Below, piece by piece: positions 1-11,116 of a DNA stretch of 64,000 nt. This DNA is from Vibrio sp. LaRot3. GTDB taxonomy: Bacteria > Pseudomonadota > Gammaproteobacteria > Enterobacterales > Vibrionaceae. The DNA lies in NCBI RefSeq assembly GCF_027587025.1, contig NZ_JAPPTI010000001.1:124001-188000 (forward strand). The letters are read 5' to 3'. Every line of letters starts with the position of its first letter. The stretch's first letter is position 1. A program made the position numbers and the translations under genes. The notes under the pieces are model-generated. The model ran no database searches and was not told the DNA's origin. It was given only the letters and a program-made list of their open reading frames with translations.

Positions 1-2534
1 ATTACTTTGCGAATCGTTTTATCTTCTGTGAACTTAGTTACGTTCTCATCGTTTAGACCTAGCTGCTCGATATCTTCCTTGGAAATATCTGCAGGTACAG
101 TCAGTTTCGCACGTAGCTTGCCGTTAACCTGAACGATGATTAGCTTCTCGTCTTCAACCAGTGCTTTTTCATCGTGAGTTGGCCATACAGCATTGTCGAT
201 GTCGGTTTCACCAAGACCCGCCCACATTTCGTAAGAGATGTGTGGAGTGATTGGGTAAAGCATTGCAACAACCGCTTTCAGTGCTTCATCAAGGATTGCA
301 CGATCTTGCGCCGATTCTTGAGGTGCTTTCGCTAGCTTGTTCATCAGTTCCATGATTGCAGCGATAGCCGTGTTGAACGTTTGACGACGAGCGATATCGT
401 CAGTCACTTTCGCGATTGTCTTGTGAACGTCACGGCGAAGTGCTTTTTGGTCGCTAGACAGTGCAGATGCATCTACAGCTTCTGCTGCGCCCTTTGATGC
501 GTGCTCGTTTACTAGTTTCCAAACACGTTTTAGGAAGCGGTTAGCGCCTTCAACGCCAGACTCTTGCCACTCAAGTGTCATGTCTGCAGGTGATGCGAAC
601 ATCATGAATAGACGAACCGTGTCAGCACCGTACTTGTCTACCATCTCTTGTGGGTCGATACCGTTGTTCTTCGACTTAGACATCTTAATCATGCCTGAGT
701 GTGTTACGTCGCGGCCTTCGTTGTCTTTAGCTGAAGTGATGCGGCCTTTGCCGTCACGCTCTACAGCAACGTCAGTTGGAGCAACCCACTCTTTACCGCC
801 TTTGTCGTTCTCGAAGTAGAACGCATCCGCTAGTACCATGCCTTGACATAGTAGCTGCTTGAATGGCTCGTCAGACGTTACGTAACCAGCGTCACGCAGT
901 AGTTTGTGGAAGAAGCGAGAGTACAGTAGGTGCATACAAGCGTGCTCGATACCACCGATGTACTGGTCTACTGGTAGCCAGTAGTTTGCTTTTTCTGGGT
1001 CTAGGATGTCGTCAGCTTGTGGTGAACAGTAACGTGCGTAGTACCAAGAAGATTCCATGAACGTATCGAACGTGTCAGTCTCACGTAGAGCTGGTTCGCC
1101 GTTAAATGTTGTCTTAGCCCACTCTTTATCTGCTTTGATTGGGCTAGTTACGCCGTCCATGACCACGTCTTCTGGAAGAATTACTGGTAGTTGGTCAGCT
1201 GGTACTGGGTGAACTTCACCGTCTTCAGTGGTAACCATTGGGATTGGAGCGCCCCAGTAGCGTTGACGAGATACACCCCAGTCACGTAGACGGAAGTTTA
1301 CAGTCTTAGTGCCTTTGCCTTCTGCTTCTAGCTTGGCTGCGATAGCATCGAATGCACCTTGGAAATCAAGACCGTCGAACTCACCTGAATCGAACAGTAC
1401 GCCTTTCTCAGTGTAAGCTTCTTCAGAGATGTTTAGCTCGCTGTCATCAGCTGGCTTGATTACAGGGATGATGTCTAGACCGTACTTAGTTGCGAACTCG
1501 TAGTCACGTTGATCGTGTGCAGGTACTGCCATAACAGCGCCTGTACCGTAGTCCATCAGTACGAAGTTAGCCACGTAAACTGGCACTTCACGACCGTTCA
1601 ATGGGTGAATAGCAGTAAGGCCAGTCGCCATACCTTTCTTCTCCATTATTGCAAGCTCAGCTTCTGCTACTTTATTGTTCTTACACTCGTCGATGAACGC
1701 TGCAAGCTCAGGGTTGTTCTCTGCTGCTACTGCTGCAAGAGGGTGACCTGCTGCGATGCCTACGTAAGTCACACCCATTAGTGTGTCTGGACGTGTTGTG
1801 TAAACTTCTAGATCTTGTTGACCCTTAACTTCAAACTTAAGCTCAACACCCTCAGAGCGGCCGATCCAGTTGCGCTGCATGGTCTTAACCATTTCAGGCC
1901 AGCCATCTAGGTTATCTAGATCGTCGAGTAGCTCTTGAGCGTATTCAGTGATCTTGATGAACCACTGTGGGATCTCTTTTTGCTCTACAGGCGTGTCACA
2001 ACGCCAGCAGCAGCCATCTTCAACCTGCTCGTTAGCAAGTACCGTTTGGTCGTTTGGACACCAGTTAACTGATGAAGTCTTTTTGTAAACTAAGCCCTTG
2101 TTGTAAAGCTTAGTGAAGAACTCTTGCTCCCAACGGTAGTACTCAGGTGTACAAGTTGCGAATTCACGGTTCCAGTCGTAACCAAAGCCTAGAAGCTTAA
2201 GCTGGTTCTTCATGTACTCGATGTTTTCGTAAGTCCATGGTGCAGGCGCTGTGTTGTTCTTAACAGCCGCGTTTTCTGCTGGAAGACCGAATGCATCCCA
2301 ACCGATTGGTTGCATTACGTTTTTGCCTTGTAGGCGTTGGAAACGAGATACCACATCACCGATGGTGTAGTTACGCACGTGACCCATGTGCAGTCGACCA
2401 CTTGGGTACGGGAACATTGATAGACAGTAGAATTTTTCTTTATTTGGGTCTTCACTTACAACAAAGGTCTTGTTGTTGTCCCAGTGCTGTTGAACCTTCT
2501 GTTCAATATCTTGCGGGTTATATTGCTCTTGCAT
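1..2534 (-). CDS. leuS: Leucine--tRNA ligase (3' end outside window)
   Basis: Charges tRNA-Leu with leucine in the cytoplasm. The reverse-strand frame is open from an ATG at 2534 to the window edge, giving about 844 residues, so only the last few residues are missing. The class I HIGH motif appears as HMGH near residue 50 and the KMSKS loop as MSKSKNNG about three quarters along. Between them lies the CP1 editing domain with a TTRPDT motif. The protein starts [12 protein letters not shown], as LeuRS does in gammaproteobacteria. It is divergent from the ybeL-like gene. Confidence 0.97.
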   Translation of the reverse strand, partial: MQEQYNPQDIEQKVQQHWDNNKTFVVSEDPNKEKFYCLSMFPYPSGRLHMGHVRNYTIGDVVSRFQRLQGKNVMQPIGWDAFGLPAENAAVKNNTAPAPWTYENIEYMKNQLKLLGFGYDWNREFATCTPEYYRWEQEFFTKLYNKGLVYKKTSSVNWCPNDQTVLANEQVEDGCCWRCDTPVEQKEIPQWFIKITEYAQELLDDLDNLDGWPEMVKTMQRNWIGRSEGVELKFEVKGQQDLEVYTTRPDTLMGVTYVGIAAGHPLAAVAAENNPELAAFIDECKNNKVAEAELAIMEKKGMATGLTAIHPLNGREVPVYVANFVLMDYGTGAVMAVPAHDQRDYEFATKYGLDIIPVIKPADDSELNISEEAYTEKGVLFDSGEFDGLDFQGAFDAIAAKLEAEGKGTKTVNFRLRDWGVSRQRYWGAPIPMVTTEDGEVHPVPADQLPVILPEDVVMDGVTSPIKADKEWAKTTFNGEPALRETDTFDTFMESSWYYARYCSPQADDILDPEKANYWLPVDQYIGGIEHACMHLLYSRFFHKLLRDAGYVTSDEPFKQLLCQGMVLADAFYFENDKGGKEWVAPTDVAVERDGKGRITSAKDNEGRDVTHSGMIKMSKSKNNGIDPQEMVDKYGADTVRLFMMFASPADMTLEWQESGVEGANRFLKRVWKLVNEHASKGAAEAVDASALSSDQKALRRDVHKTIAKVTDDIARRQTFNTAIAAIMELMNKLAKAPQESAQDRAILDEALKAVVAMLYPITPHISYEMWAGLGETDIDNAVWPTHDEKALVEDEKLIIVQVNGKLRAKLTVPADISKEDIEQLGLNDENVTKFTEDKTIRKV

Positions 2535-2630
2535 CGATGATATCCGGTTATCTTGGAAAATGTGAGTTCAGTTAGAACAGACAATAATTGATCGTCATAG
2601 AATACCTAAAGGAGCGAACTACAACAACAG

Positions 2631-2660
2631 TTATACCCGTCATACTTGAAGTTGCAGGGG
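2631..2660. repeat. ERIC-like repeat remnant
   Basis: The stretch TTATACCCGTCATACTTGAA followed by GTTGCAG resembles, from memory, the terminal segment of ERIC/IRU repeats found in enterobacteria and vibrios. The central ERIC core and the opposite end are not recognisable in the next 100 bases, so this would be a truncated or decayed copy. It lies between the divergent leuS and ybeL-like genes. Confidence 0.45.
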
Positions 2661-2758
2661 AGATGGCTTGGTAAATCACTCCGCTTATCAGCCAGTACCC
2701 AGCTGAAACCCGTAAAATTAGGGGAAACTTGTTCTATAGTGTTGGAAGGAGGTCTGCC

Positions 2759-3229
2759 ATGCCAAAACGCAAATCCGGTTATGAAGAAATGTTTGATGAC
2801 GTGCTAGAGGCTCTCAAGCATAGTCCTGAAGAAGTCAGCCATGTGCTAGAAACATCCGGTAAAGTGGTTGATGCCGCAAATGATATGACCAAAGACGAAT
2901 TGTCACTGATTTCAGCTTATATGAAGTCTGACTTAAAGGAGTTCGCTGACAATTATGAAGCCTCGAAAAGTGGCCCGTTTTACTTGATGATTACCGATTC
3001 TATTTGGCAAGGGATGCTGGAGATCACCGACAGAACCAAAGTGGAATGGGCTGAACTGTTTGCTGACTTAGAGCATCAAGGGCTCTATCAAGCTGGAGAG
3101 GTGATTGGTTTAGGGGTCTTAGTGTGTGACCACTGTAATCATCAGACGGAATACAATCACCCGACAGTCATCATTCCATGTGTACAATGCGGCACTACTG
3201 CCTTTTCACGCAAAGCATTACGTCCTTAG
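2759..3229 (+). CDS. YbeL-like zinc ribbon protein (DUF1451)
   Basis: A small cytoplasmic protein of unknown function, 156 residues. The N-terminal two thirds is acidic and helical. The C-terminus carries a zinc ribbon made of CDHC and CVQC pairs about 20 residues apart. The ATG at 2759 is chosen over an in-frame upstream start at 2729 because a strong GGAAGGAGG ribosome site ends about 7 bases before it. The position between leuS and lnt is the usual one for ybeL-type genes. Family assignment is good; no biochemical role is inferred. Confidence 0.85.
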   Translation: MPKRKSGYEEMFDDVLEALKHSPEEVSHVLETSGKVVDAANDMTKDELSLISAYMKSDLKEFADNYEASKSGPFYLMITDSIWQGMLEITDRTKVEWAELFADLEHQGLYQAGEVIGLGVLVCDHCNHQTEYNHPTVIIPCVQCGTTAFSRKALRP

Positions 3230-3236
3230 AATGAGA

Positions 3237-3257
3237 AAAGGGCTCTAAGAGCCCTTT
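3237..3257. terminator. Bidirectional terminator between ybeL-like gene and lnt
   Basis: AAAGGGCTCT and AGAGCCCTTT form an almost loopless palindrome between two convergent genes. A/T-rich tails on both sides let it act on either strand. Confidence 0.7.
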
Positions 3258-3260
3258 CAA

Positions 3261-4778
3261 TTATTTGCTGCGCTTTCTTCTTATGAGTACAAAAAGAAAA
3301 CAAACCATTACCCATGCATACAGTGGCCAGCTACCTACCTTGTGATACGGAGTTTGACCATCGGTCGACACGACATCAGTTTTTAGAACTTGCTGTTCAA
3401 ATTGAGGGATTTTCGCAGTAATCTCGCCGCGATAGTCCGTAACAGCAGTAACACCATTGTTGGTTGAGCGAATGACTGGTTTACCAAACTCTAATGCTCG
3501 CATACGGGCGATTTCCATATGCTGTAAAGGTCCAATTGAATTCCCAAACCAAGCATCATTAGAAAGAGTCAAGATGAAGTCTGTATCGTCATTGATGTTT
3601 TGACGAACCTGCTCACTGAAGATAATTTCGTAGCAAAGTGCGGGAGCTAACTGCTTGCCATTCGCGTCAATATTATTTTGCACAAAGTCGCCACGCGAGA
3701 ATGAAGACATTGGCAAATTGAATAGAGGCGCAATCGGGCGCAGGATAGATTCAAACGGCACAAATTCACCAAACGGTAGCAAGTGATGTTTGTGGTAACG
3801 TTGTTCTAAGTCGTAGCTGTATTCGCCATAAGCATTTTGCCCTAGCGAAAGAATACTATTGTAGAACTGACGGTCTTCACCTTGGTTCACTACACCGGTA
3901 ATGATTGCACTATCGTTGCCACTGGCGAGACTGTCTAAGTTGGATAAGAAAGACGTTATCTCGAACTCAAAAGCTGGAATAGCGGCTTCAGGCCAAATGA
4001 TAATATCAGCATCCCAGTTACGACGGCTAAGATCAACATACTTCATGATCGTCGGCCAGCGCTCGCTTGGTACCCATTTTAACGCTTGGTCAACGTTCCC
4101 TTGAATCAATGCAACTTTGGTGGTGCTGGTTGGGTTTGGCGTGACCCAACTGATACCGCGTAAACCAAAACCGGTGGCAAAAATAACCGCAGGAATGACT
4201 AGAATTGACCACTGCTTATTTAAAGCCGCATAAACAATGGCGCTGGCACTTATGACGACAAACAGAGTGATAAGCTCGACACCACCCAAAGGCGCAAAGC
4301 TTGCTAATGGAGACTCTATTTGGCCATAACCCATCCATAGCCATGGGAAGCCAGTCATTACCCAACCGCGTAACCAATCACAGACCAACCATAATGCGGG
4401 AGCGGCAAGTAAGTAGCGGGTACGGTCATTGTTAGGTGCAAAGCGGTTTAGTAACCCAGTAAATAGCGCTGAATAAATGGCAAGGTAGCCAACCAACAGA
4501 GCCATTAGTAACAGGCTAGCTAGTTTAGGCATACCACCGAAGTTATCGATGCTGACATGAACCCAGCTAATACCCGTGGCAAATTGACCAATACCCCATG
4601 CATAACCAATCCACATTGCGCGCTTGGCGGTTTGACCGTGAATGAGCCAAAGGAGTAGGGCAACACTAATAATGGCGATAGGCCAAAGCTGGTAAGGGGC
4701 AAAAGATAAGGTGGTAAGAGCGCCAACAAAAGCGGCCCCTATGGGCCGCTTTAGGCGATGAACTAGAGTACTAATCAT
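3261..4778 (-). CDS. lnt: Apolipoprotein N-acyltransferase
   Basis: Adds the third acyl chain to the N-terminal cysteine of lipoproteins, the last maturation step at the inner membrane. The protein has 505 residues, close to the E. coli length. The N-terminal half holds several hydrophobic segments and the C-terminal half is a carbon-nitrogen hydrolase domain. The catalytic triad is visible as E264 (WPEAAIP), K330 (YHKHH) and C382 (LCYEI). The gene follows corC by about 30 bases and probably ends the ybeZ-ybeY-corC-lnt transcript. Confidence 0.97.
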   Translation of the reverse strand: MISTLVHRLKRPIGAAFVGALTTLSFAPYQLWPIAIISVALLLWLIHGQTAKRAMWIGYAWGIGQFATGISWVHVSIDNFGGMPKLASLLLMALLVGYLAIYSALFTGLLNRFAPNNDRTRYLLAAPALWLVCDWLRGWVMTGFPWLWMGYGQIESPLASFAPLGGVELITLFVVISASAIVYAALNKQWSILVIPAVIFATGFGLRGISWVTPNPTSTTKVALIQGNVDQALKWVPSERWPTIMKYVDLSRRNWDADIIIWPEAAIPAFEFEITSFLSNLDSLASGNDSAIITGVVNQGEDRQFYNSILSLGQNAYGEYSYDLEQRYHKHHLLPFGEFVPFESILRPIAPLFNLPMSSFSRGDFVQNNIDANGKQLAPALCYEIIFSEQVRQNINDDTDFILTLSNDAWFGNSIGPLQHMEIARMRALEFGKPVIRSTNNGVTAVTDYRGEITAKIPQFEQQVLKTDVVSTDGQTPYHKVGSWPLYAWVMVCFLFVLIRRKRSK

Positions 4779-4808
4779 CGTTATTATCTATTGTGGAAAA
4801 GTGAATGA

Positions 4809-5708
4809 TCACTCTTCTAGTGGCTGAGGTAATGGTTCTTCATCTGGAACCGTTACTTGAAGCTGAACCACACGGCGGTTGTCAGCGGCAGTTACCTTGA
4901 AACTGTAGTGATCAATTTCAACGATTTCACCACGGGTTGGTAAGTGCCCAAATGTGGTCATTACCAAGCCGCCTACTGTGTCTACTTCTTCATCGCTGAA
5001 CGAAGTACCGAAGGTTTCGTTAAACTCTTCAATCGTGGTTAATGCTTTTACAGCATAAGTGTGTTTTGAGAGTTTACGGATATCCAGCTCTTCCTCGTCA
5101 TCGAATTCATCTTCGATATCACCGACGATCTCCTCAAGGATATCTTCGATGGTGACAAGGCCAGAAACACCGCCAAATTCGTCTACCACAATAGCCATGT
5201 GGTAGCGTTCTTCACGGAATTCTTTAAGCAGTCTATCGACACGTTTGCTTTCAGGTACAACAACTGCTGGACGAATCACTTGTTCGATATCGAACTCAGC
5301 GCTGCCTGAACCTAAGTATTTGAGTAAGTCCTTCGCTAATAGAATGCCTTCCACATGGTCTTTATCTTCGCTGATCACAGGGTAGCGAGAGTGTTGAGCG
5401 TCTGTGATGAGTGCAACGAGTGCATCTAAATCATCGGTGCGTTCAACAGTAACCATTTGCGAGCGTGGGATCATGATGTCACGCACTCGCATTTCGGCGA
5501 TTTCCATTACACCTTCAAGCATGTCTCGGGTGTCATGGTCAATCAGGTCGTTTTCCTCTGAGTCGCGAAATACTTCGACAAGCTCTTGGCGATCTTTTGG
5601 TTCACCTTGGAATAGTTGACCTAAGCGTTCAAAGAAGGACTTTCTACTCGGACCTTCAGATTTTTCTTTCTTACCTTCTAGAGAAGAGGGCGAATTGTCT
5701 TCGTTCAT
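4809..5708 (-). CDS. corC: CorC/YbeX family CBS-domain protein
   Basis: This 299-residue protein has two CBS domains in the first two thirds ([11 protein letters not shown] and the stretch around [20 protein letters not shown]) and a CorC_HlyC transporter-associated domain at the C-terminus. There is no transmembrane region, which distinguishes it from larger CorB-type relatives. The family has been linked to magnesium and cobalt efflux, and YbeX also to ribosome metabolism; the exact role is unsettled. The gene lies between ybeY and lnt, as in most gammaproteobacteria. The N-terminus is rich in charged and serine residues. Confidence 0.93.
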   Translation of the reverse strand: MNEDNSPSSLEGKKEKSEGPSRKSFFERLGQLFQGEPKDRQELVEVFRDSEENDLIDHDTRDMLEGVMEIAEMRVRDIMIPRSQMVTVERTDDLDALVALITDAQHSRYPVISEDKDHVEGILLAKDLLKYLGSGSAEFDIEQVIRPAVVVPESKRVDRLLKEFREERYHMAIVVDEFGGVSGLVTIEDILEEIVGDIEDEFDDEEELDIRKLSKHTYAVKALTTIEEFNETFGTSFSDEEVDTVGGLVMTTFGHLPTRGEIVEIDHYSFKVTAADNRRVVQLQVTVPDEEPLPQPLEE

Positions 5709-5829
5709 TGTTTCTCAAATTCGTTGTGCTATCAGATGTGTGATAGCGCACATTGAAAGATAAAGCGTAAACAAGACAGTGCTTTACCTTCCACGAGCGA
5801 GTAACACTAAGGTTACTCTATTGTGCAAT

Positions 5830-6291
5830 CTACTTTTCAGAGATGTATGGGTCTTCAAACCCCATAGATTGCATAATTTCTGTTTCGAGGGACTCCATCT
5901 CTTCGGCTTCGTCATCCTCGATATGATCATAACCTAGCAGATGCAAGCTGCCATGTACAATCATATGAGCCCAGTGAGCAGAAAGTGGTTTTTCTTGCTC
6001 AATGGCTTCTTGTTCAACGACTTGGCGGCATACGATAAGGTCGCCAAGTAAATCCATTTCAATGCCTGGAGGCGCTTCAAATGGGAAAGAAAGCACATTA
6101 GTTGGCTTATCCTTACCACGGTACTCCAAGTTAAGCTGATGGCTTTCCTGTTCATCAACAATGCGCACTGTCACTTCAGCTTGTGGCTGAAATTGTGAAA
6201 CAGTTTTGCTTAACCACAGATGAATATCTTCAAAACTTGGCAGGCCATCTTCTTGTTCGACCGCCAATTGAAGATCCAGTTCAATTGCCAT
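5830..6291 (-). CDS. ybeY: Endoribonuclease YbeY
   Basis: A metal-dependent RNase needed for 16S rRNA 3' end maturation and ribosome quality control. The protein has 153 residues. The diagnostic H-x3-H-x5-H zinc site is seen as H113, H117 and H123 in [11 protein letters not shown]. The start codon overlaps the stop of ybeZ (TAATG), so the two genes are translationally coupled. This fits the known functional link between YbeZ and YbeY. Confidence 0.96.
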   Translation of the reverse strand: MAIELDLQLAVEQEDGLPSFEDIHLWLSKTVSQFQPQAEVTVRIVDEQESHQLNLEYRGKDKPTNVLSFPFEAPPGIEMDLLGDLIVCRQVVEQEAIEQEKPLSAHWAHMIVHGSLHLLGYDHIEDDEAEEMESLETEIMQSMGFEDPYISEK

Positions 6292-7388
6292 TATTGCTTA
6301 TTCTCCTGCACTGACGGAGTCAGTTCTGCTTTTTGTGCTTCAAGTAGCTTTGCTTCGCGTTCTTCACGGCGACGCTTTTCAAACTCTTTGCGCTCTTTTT
6401 GGTCTTGTGCTTCCCATTTCTCATAAGCATTGACGATGCGTGCAACCACTGGGTGGCGAACCACATCATCAGCTTGGAAGAAGTTAAAGCTGATGTCATC
6501 AACCTCATTTAGCACTTCAATTGCATGGCGTAGACCCGATTTTGCGCCTCGAGGTAAGTCAATCTGTGTGACATCACCTGTGATAACAGCGCGCGAGTTG
6601 AAGCCGATACGAGTCAAGAACATCTTCATCTGTTCTACAGTGGTGTTCTGACTTTCATCAAGAATGATGAAGGCATCGTTAAGCGTTCGGCCACGCATGT
6701 ACGCCAAAGGTGCGACTTCGATAACGTTACGCTCAATCAGCTTCTCTACCCGTTCAAAACCCAACATTTCGAATAAGGCATCGTAAAGAGGGCGGAGGTA
6801 AGGGTCGACTTTTTGGCTCAAATCACCCGGTAAGAAACCGAGCTTTTCACCTGCTTCAACCGCAGGGCGAGTCAAAAGAATACGACGAATCTCTTGGCGC
6901 TCTAACGCATCGACTGCCGCAGCTACGGCAAGGTAGGTTTTACCTGTACCAGCAGGGCCAATACCAAAGCTAATATCGTGCGTGACCATGTTAACCAAGT
7001 ATTGAGCTTGATTTGGTGTACGCGGCTTGATGATGCCTTTTTTGGTTTTTACGAACACTTCTTTACCGTGTTCGATATTCGACTCAACACTTTGCTCTAG
7101 TACCCCGGTTTCTTTGATCGCTAGGTGGATCTCTTCCGGTTCAATATCAGGGATATTGCCGCGCACGGGAGCAGTGCTCACGTAAAGAGTTTTGATGATT
7201 TCTAACGCAGCCGCTGAGGTGTGTGGTTTACCCACAATCGTAAAGAAATTGCCTCGGTAGCTGATCTCAACGCCTAAACGACGTTCTAAGTGTTTGATGT
7301 TGTCATCGAAAGGACCGCATAGACTGGCTAGTCGACGGTTGTCAGAAGGTTCTAGATTGATTTCTAGGGTTACAATTTTATTGCTCAA
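6291..7388 (-). CDS. ybeZ: PhoH-like ATPase YbeZ
   Basis: A 365-residue PhoH-family P-loop ATPase, thought to work with YbeY in RNA processing. A KH-like segment precedes the ATPase. The Walker A motif GPAGTGKT is at about residues 144-151, and the Walker B region is [15 protein letters not shown]. The C-terminus is a highly charged tail rich in Lys, Glu and Arg. It is the first gene of the ybeZ-ybeY-corC-lnt cluster, separated from miaB by about 100 bases that hold a hairpin at 7405-7432. Confidence 0.95.
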   Translation of the reverse strand: MSNKIVTLEINLEPSDNRRLASLCGPFDDNIKHLERRLGVEISYRGNFFTIVGKPHTSAAALEIIKTLYVSTAPVRGNIPDIEPEEIHLAIKETGVLEQSVESNIEHGKEVFVKTKKGIIKPRTPNQAQYLVNMVTHDISFGIGPAGTGKTYLAVAAAVDALERQEIRRILLTRPAVEAGEKLGFLPGDLSQKVDPYLRPLYDALFEMLGFERVEKLIERNVIEVAPLAYMRGRTLNDAFIILDESQNTTVEQMKMFLTRIGFNSRAVITGDVTQIDLPRGAKSGLRHAIEVLNEVDDISFNFFQADDVVRHPVVARIVNAYEKWEAQDQKERKEFEKRRREEREAKLLEAQKAELTPSVQENKQ

Positions 7389-7404
7389 AGTTGCCTCTCA
7401 TTTG

Positions 7405-7432
7405 TGGAAGTCCGATTTAGACCGGACTTCCA
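7405..7432 (-). terminator. Hairpin between miaB and ybeZ
   Basis: TGGAAGTCCG and CGGACTTCCA form a perfect 10-bp stem with an 8-nt loop just downstream of miaB and 17 bases before the ybeZ start. No U-run follows on the minus strand, so it may be an mRNA-stabilising or attenuating hairpin rather than a full terminator. Confidence 0.4.
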
Positions 7433-7485
7433 ATGATCTTATTTACCTCTGTCTAAGATGGATACTTAGCAGGGTAATTTCAAGC

Positions 7486-8910
7486 TTAAGGCGTAAAGGT
7501 TGCTACACCTAGCTCATCTTCACGCTTGGTACGCGCCATCATTTGAGTTGGAGAAATGATAGTACGTAGATCCATATCTTTTTCTGTACGAACCAGTTCG
7601 CCACGTAGTGAGTTAGCAAATACGTCTGTGATTTTAACATCAACAAATTGACCGATTAGGTCAGCACTACCTTCAAAGTTAACCACGCGGTTATTCTCTG
7701 TACGTGCGCGAAGCTCCATTAGATTCTTTTTAGATGGACCTTCAACTAATACACGTTGCTCTGTACCTAACATTAAGCGAGAGTAGCGCATTGCTTGTGC
7801 GTTGACGGTTTGTTGCAACTCGTACAGACGTTCTTTCTTGGTTTCTTCTGATAGATCACAAGGGTAATCTGCTGCTGGTGTTCCTGGGCGAGCAGAGAAG
7901 ATAAAGCTAAAGCTCATATCGAAATCAACGGCTTTGATTAGCTTCATCGTATCTTGGAAATCTTTATCGGTTTCACCAGGGAACGCAACGATGAAGTCAG
8001 AACTGATTTGAATGTCAGGACGCGCTTTACGCAGTTTACGAATAATTGATTTGTATTCGATTGCTGTGTGAGGGCGCTTCATCATAGTTAGAATACGGTC
8101 GCTACCACTTTGTACTGGTAAGTGCAGGAAGCTCACTAGCTCTGGCGTATCTTCGTATACTGCGATGATGTCGTCAGTAAACTCAAGTGGGTGGCTGGTT
8201 GTAAAGCGGATACGATCGATACCATCAATTGACGCAACAAGGCGAAGCAATTCTGCAAACGAGCAGATATCACCATCATGCATTGGGCCGCGGTAAGCGT
8301 TAACGTTTTGGCCTAGTAGGTTAACTTCACGTACACCTTGTTCAGCAAGCTGAGCAATTTCGAATAGTACGTCATCCATAGGACGGCTTACTTCTTCACC
8401 ACGAGTGTAAGGTACTACACAGTAAGTACAGTATTTAGAGCAGCCTTCCATGATAGAAACGAACGCAGTTGCACCTTCAGCGCGTGGCTCTGGCAGGCTG
8501 TCGAATTTTTCAATTTCAGGGAATGAAATATCCATCACCGGTGCAGAATCGCTTTGAGATTGGCGAATCATCTCTGGTAGGCGGTGAAGAGTTTGTGGGC
8601 CAAAGATAACGTCAACAAACGGTGCACGCTCACGAATGTGGTCGCCTTCTTGAGTAGCTACACAGCCACCTACACCGATTACCACACCGTCTTTTTTGTC
8701 TTTCAGTGTTTTCCAACGGCCAAGCTGGTGGAACACTTTCTCTTGTGCTTTTTCACGAATCGAACAGGTATTTAAAAGAAGAACATCTGCTTCATCAGGA
8801 TCCTCTGTTAGCTCATAGCCATTTGCAGCGTTAAGCAGGTCGGCCATTTTTGATGAATCGTATTCGTTCATCTGGCAACCCCAAGTTTTAATTAGCAGTT
8901 TCTTACTCAT
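7486..8910 (-). CDS. miaB: tRNA-2-methylthio-N6-isopentenyladenosine synthase MiaB
   Basis: A radical SAM methylthiotransferase that converts i6A37 to ms2i6A37 in tRNAs reading UNN codons. The 474-residue protein has the three N-terminal cluster cysteines at C12, C49 and C83. The radical SAM triad follows at C157, C161 and C164 (CSKYCTYC), and a TRAM domain lies at the C-terminus. The gene is divergent from ubiF, as in E. coli. Confidence 0.97.
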   Translation of the reverse strand: MSKKLLIKTWGCQMNEYDSSKMADLLNAANGYELTEDPDEADVLLLNTCSIREKAQEKVFHQLGRWKTLKDKKDGVVIGVGGCVATQEGDHIRERAPFVDVIFGPQTLHRLPEMIRQSQSDSAPVMDISFPEIEKFDSLPEPRAEGATAFVSIMEGCSKYCTYCVVPYTRGEEVSRPMDDVLFEIAQLAEQGVREVNLLGQNVNAYRGPMHDGDICSFAELLRLVASIDGIDRIRFTTSHPLEFTDDIIAVYEDTPELVSFLHLPVQSGSDRILTMMKRPHTAIEYKSIIRKLRKARPDIQISSDFIVAFPGETDKDFQDTMKLIKAVDFDMSFSFIFSARPGTPAADYPCDLSEETKKERLYELQQTVNAQAMRYSRLMLGTEQRVLVEGPSKKNLMELRARTENNRVVNFEGSADLIGQFVDVKITDVFANSLRGELVRTEKDMDLRTIISPTQMMARTKREDELGVATFTP

Positions 8911-9179
8911 CTCACTTTCGCTCGTGTTAATTCTTAAAAAGATTGAACTAATAATTTTGGATTCTATTACGTTTAGCTCAAATTATAGCCGCCATCTCGG
9001 CGGTAAGCGGCGTATTGTACTGCTTTAAAAAGCAACTGACTAGTGTTGTTACACAATCAGCCAAGGCCTGAATTTACAAGGGGTTTGCCCGTAACTGTAC
9101 TAAGGTTTTTCGTTACATTTTGGTGATCAATACGTACAATAAAAATCCGCTCATAAATCAAGATGATGAAGTGCAAAAT

Positions 9180-10331
9180 ATGAACAAGTTCGATATTGCA
9201 GTTATTGGTGGCGGCATGGTTGGTGCTGCTGTAGCGCTCGGCTTTGCCAAACAGGGTCGACAAGTCGTATTGGTTGAAGGCCATGAGCCAAAGGCATTCT
9301 CTAAAGAACAACCAATGGATATCCGTGTTTCGGCTATTTCTCACCATTCGGTCGCTGTGTTAGAGCAGTTAGGGGCATGGCAGGCCATTAAAGCGATGCG
9401 AGTGTGTCCATATCGCCGCTTGGAAACATGGGAGCACCCTGAATGTCGAACTCGCTTTCATAGTGATGAGCTAAAGCTCGATCAACTGGGCTTCATTATC
9501 GAAAATCGCCTGATTCAATTGGGCTTATGGCAGCAGTTTGAGCTCTGCGATAACCTCACACTTCGTTGCCCGGATTCTTTAGAGAGTATTGAATTTGGGC
9601 GCAGTAACATCATTAAGTTAGCGTCAGGAGAAAGCTTAGCTGCTGATTGGGTTGTCGGTGCAGATGGTGCGAACTCTCAAGTTCGTCAGCAGGCAGGTAT
9701 TGGTATTACTGCTTGGGATTATCGCCAGCACTGTATGTTGATCAACGTTAAAACGGAACTGCCACAACAAGACATTACTTGGCAGCAGTTTAATCCAACT
9801 GGGCCTCGTTCATTTTTACCTCTATGTGGTAATCAAGGTTCATTGGTTTGGTATGATTCGCCAAAGCGTATTAAGCAACTTTGCAACATGAGCCACAGTC
9901 AACTTCGAGAGGAAATCTTGGCTCATTTCCCAGCCGAATTGGGTGATATTGAAGTGCTACAGTTTGGTTCTTTTCCGCTGACTCGTCGTCACGCTCAAGA
10001 GTATGTGAAGAATCGCTGTATTTTGGTTGGAGATTCAGCTCATACAATCAACCCGTTGGCAGGTCAGGGAGTGAATCTTGGCTTTAAAGATGTCGAGGTA
10101 TTGCTTGATGTTTGTCAGCAAGAAGATGAGTTGAGTGAGCAGGTGCTGCGTCGTTATTATCTAAGGCGTCGTCCTGATAATCTACTGATGCAATCTGGGA
10201 TGGATGTGTTTTATAAAGGCTTTAGTAATGATGTGGCGCCGTTAAAGCTAGTGCGTAATGCTGTATTAAAATTGGCGAATAAAACGGGGCCAATTAAGAA
10301 TCAAGTGTTGAAGTATGCTTTAGGTTTATAG
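9180..10331 (+). CDS. ubiF: 2-octaprenyl-3-methyl-6-methoxy-1,4-benzoquinol hydroxylase
   Basis: A flavin monooxygenase of ubiquinone biosynthesis. The protein has 383 residues from the chosen ATG at 9180, placing the FAD-binding GGGMVG motif about a dozen residues in. An earlier in-frame start at 9120 would add 20 residues without similarity to the family. The second FAD motif reads GDSAHTINPLAGQGVNLG. The divergent partner is miaB, the usual ubiF location, which separates it from the paralogues UbiH and UbiI. The ribosome site is weak. Confidence 0.92.
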   Translation: MNKFDIAVIGGGMVGAAVALGFAKQGRQVVLVEGHEPKAFSKEQPMDIRVSAISHHSVAVLEQLGAWQAIKAMRVCPYRRLETWEHPECRTRFHSDELKLDQLGFIIENRLIQLGLWQQFELCDNLTLRCPDSLESIEFGRSNIIKLASGESLAADWVVGADGANSQVRQQAGIGITAWDYRQHCMLINVKTELPQQDITWQQFNPTGPRSFLPLCGNQGSLVWYDSPKRIKQLCNMSHSQLREEILAHFPAELGDIEVLQFGSFPLTRRHAQEYVKNRCILVGDSAHTINPLAGQGVNLGFKDVEVLLDVCQQEDELSEQVLRRYYLRRRPDNLLMQSGMDVFYKGFSNDVAPLKLVRNAVLKLANKTGPIKNQVLKYALGL

Positions 10332-10345
10332 AGAACCTAGAAAAC

Positions 10346-10375
10346 AAAAAACGCTGCTCAAGGGCAGCGTTTTTT
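10346..10375. terminator. Bidirectional terminator between ubiF and crr
   Basis: ACGCTGC and GCAGCGT form a stem flanked by A-run and T-run, so it can end both convergent transcripts. Confidence 0.85.
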
Positions 10376-10393
10376 CGTTTGGCTAAGTAGAAA

Positions 10394-10903
10394 TTACTTA
10401 GTTACACGTAGAACTGAAGTTTCGCCAACAGTTACAGAACCAGAAAGCTTGTTTAGCTCTTTGATTTCGTCCATGTTAGAGATAACAACTGGAGTTAGAG
10501 TAGATTTCGCTTTCTCTTCTAGAAGAGCTAGATCGAACTCAATGATAGTGTCGCCAGCTTTAACAGTTTGACCTTCTTCAGCGATACGCTTGAAGCCTTC
10601 GCCTTTTAGTTCAACTGTGTCGATACCGAAGTGAACGAACAGTTCAACGCCATCGTCAGACTCGATAGAGAATGCGTGGTTAGTTTCGAAGATCTTACCG
10701 ATAGTACCGTTTACAGGAGCTACCATCTTGTCACCCGCAGGTTTGATAGCAATACCGTCACCAACGATTTTCTCTGCGAATACTACATCTGGCACATCTT
10801 CGATGTTTACGATTTCGCCTGATAGAGGTGCGATGATTTCGATTGCACCAGCGTCAGCGCTATCGTCAGATACTAGCTTCTTAAGTTTATCAAACAGACC
10901 CAT
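10394..10903 (-). CDS. crr: PTS glucose-specific IIA component
   Basis: The soluble EIIA-Glc phosphocarrier and central regulator of carbon catabolite control. It accepts phosphate from HPr and passes it to membrane permeases lacking their own IIA domain. The protein has 169 residues. The active-site histidine is H91 in [10 protein letters not shown], with the conserved partner H76 in NHAFSI. The gene is third in the ptsH-ptsI-crr order but is separated from ptsI by 213 bases with inverted repeats. NagE encoded at 47664-49145 is a likely client. Confidence 0.97.
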   Translation of the reverse strand: MGLFDKLKKLVSDDSADAGAIEIIAPLSGEIVNIEDVPDVVFAEKIVGDGIAIKPAGDKMVAPVNGTIGKIFETNHAFSIESDDGVELFVHFGIDTVELKGEGFKRIAEEGQTVKAGDTIIEFDLALLEEKAKSTLTPVVISNMDEIKELNKLSGSVTVGETSVLRVTK

Positions 10904-11005
10904 TGTGTCATGCTCCTAACGTTTAGTTTTATTCTTTCGCAATATAGTATACCAATCTGGTGGAATAGACGAACATTTTTAGCCATCTATCCTTTTGTTT
11001 TAACA

Positions 11006-11082
11006 ATTGCAGCCTGCTTAGTTAAGCAATCTAAATTCATAAATAATGATTAAGAATTAGGCTGCTAGCCCACAGCTGCAAT
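11006..11082 (-). promoter_or_regulatory. Inverted repeats in the ptsI-crr spacer
   Basis: ATTGCAGC at 11006-11013 is complementary to GCTGCAAT at 11075-11082. The overlapping CAGCCT at 11010-11015 is complementary to AGGCTG at 11059-11064. The two pairings share bases and so exclude each other. They lie in the 213-base ptsI-crr gap. Confidence 0.35.
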
Positions 11083-11116
11083 GTATTTAAGTTAAAACTT
11101 GATCAGTACTTGCAAA

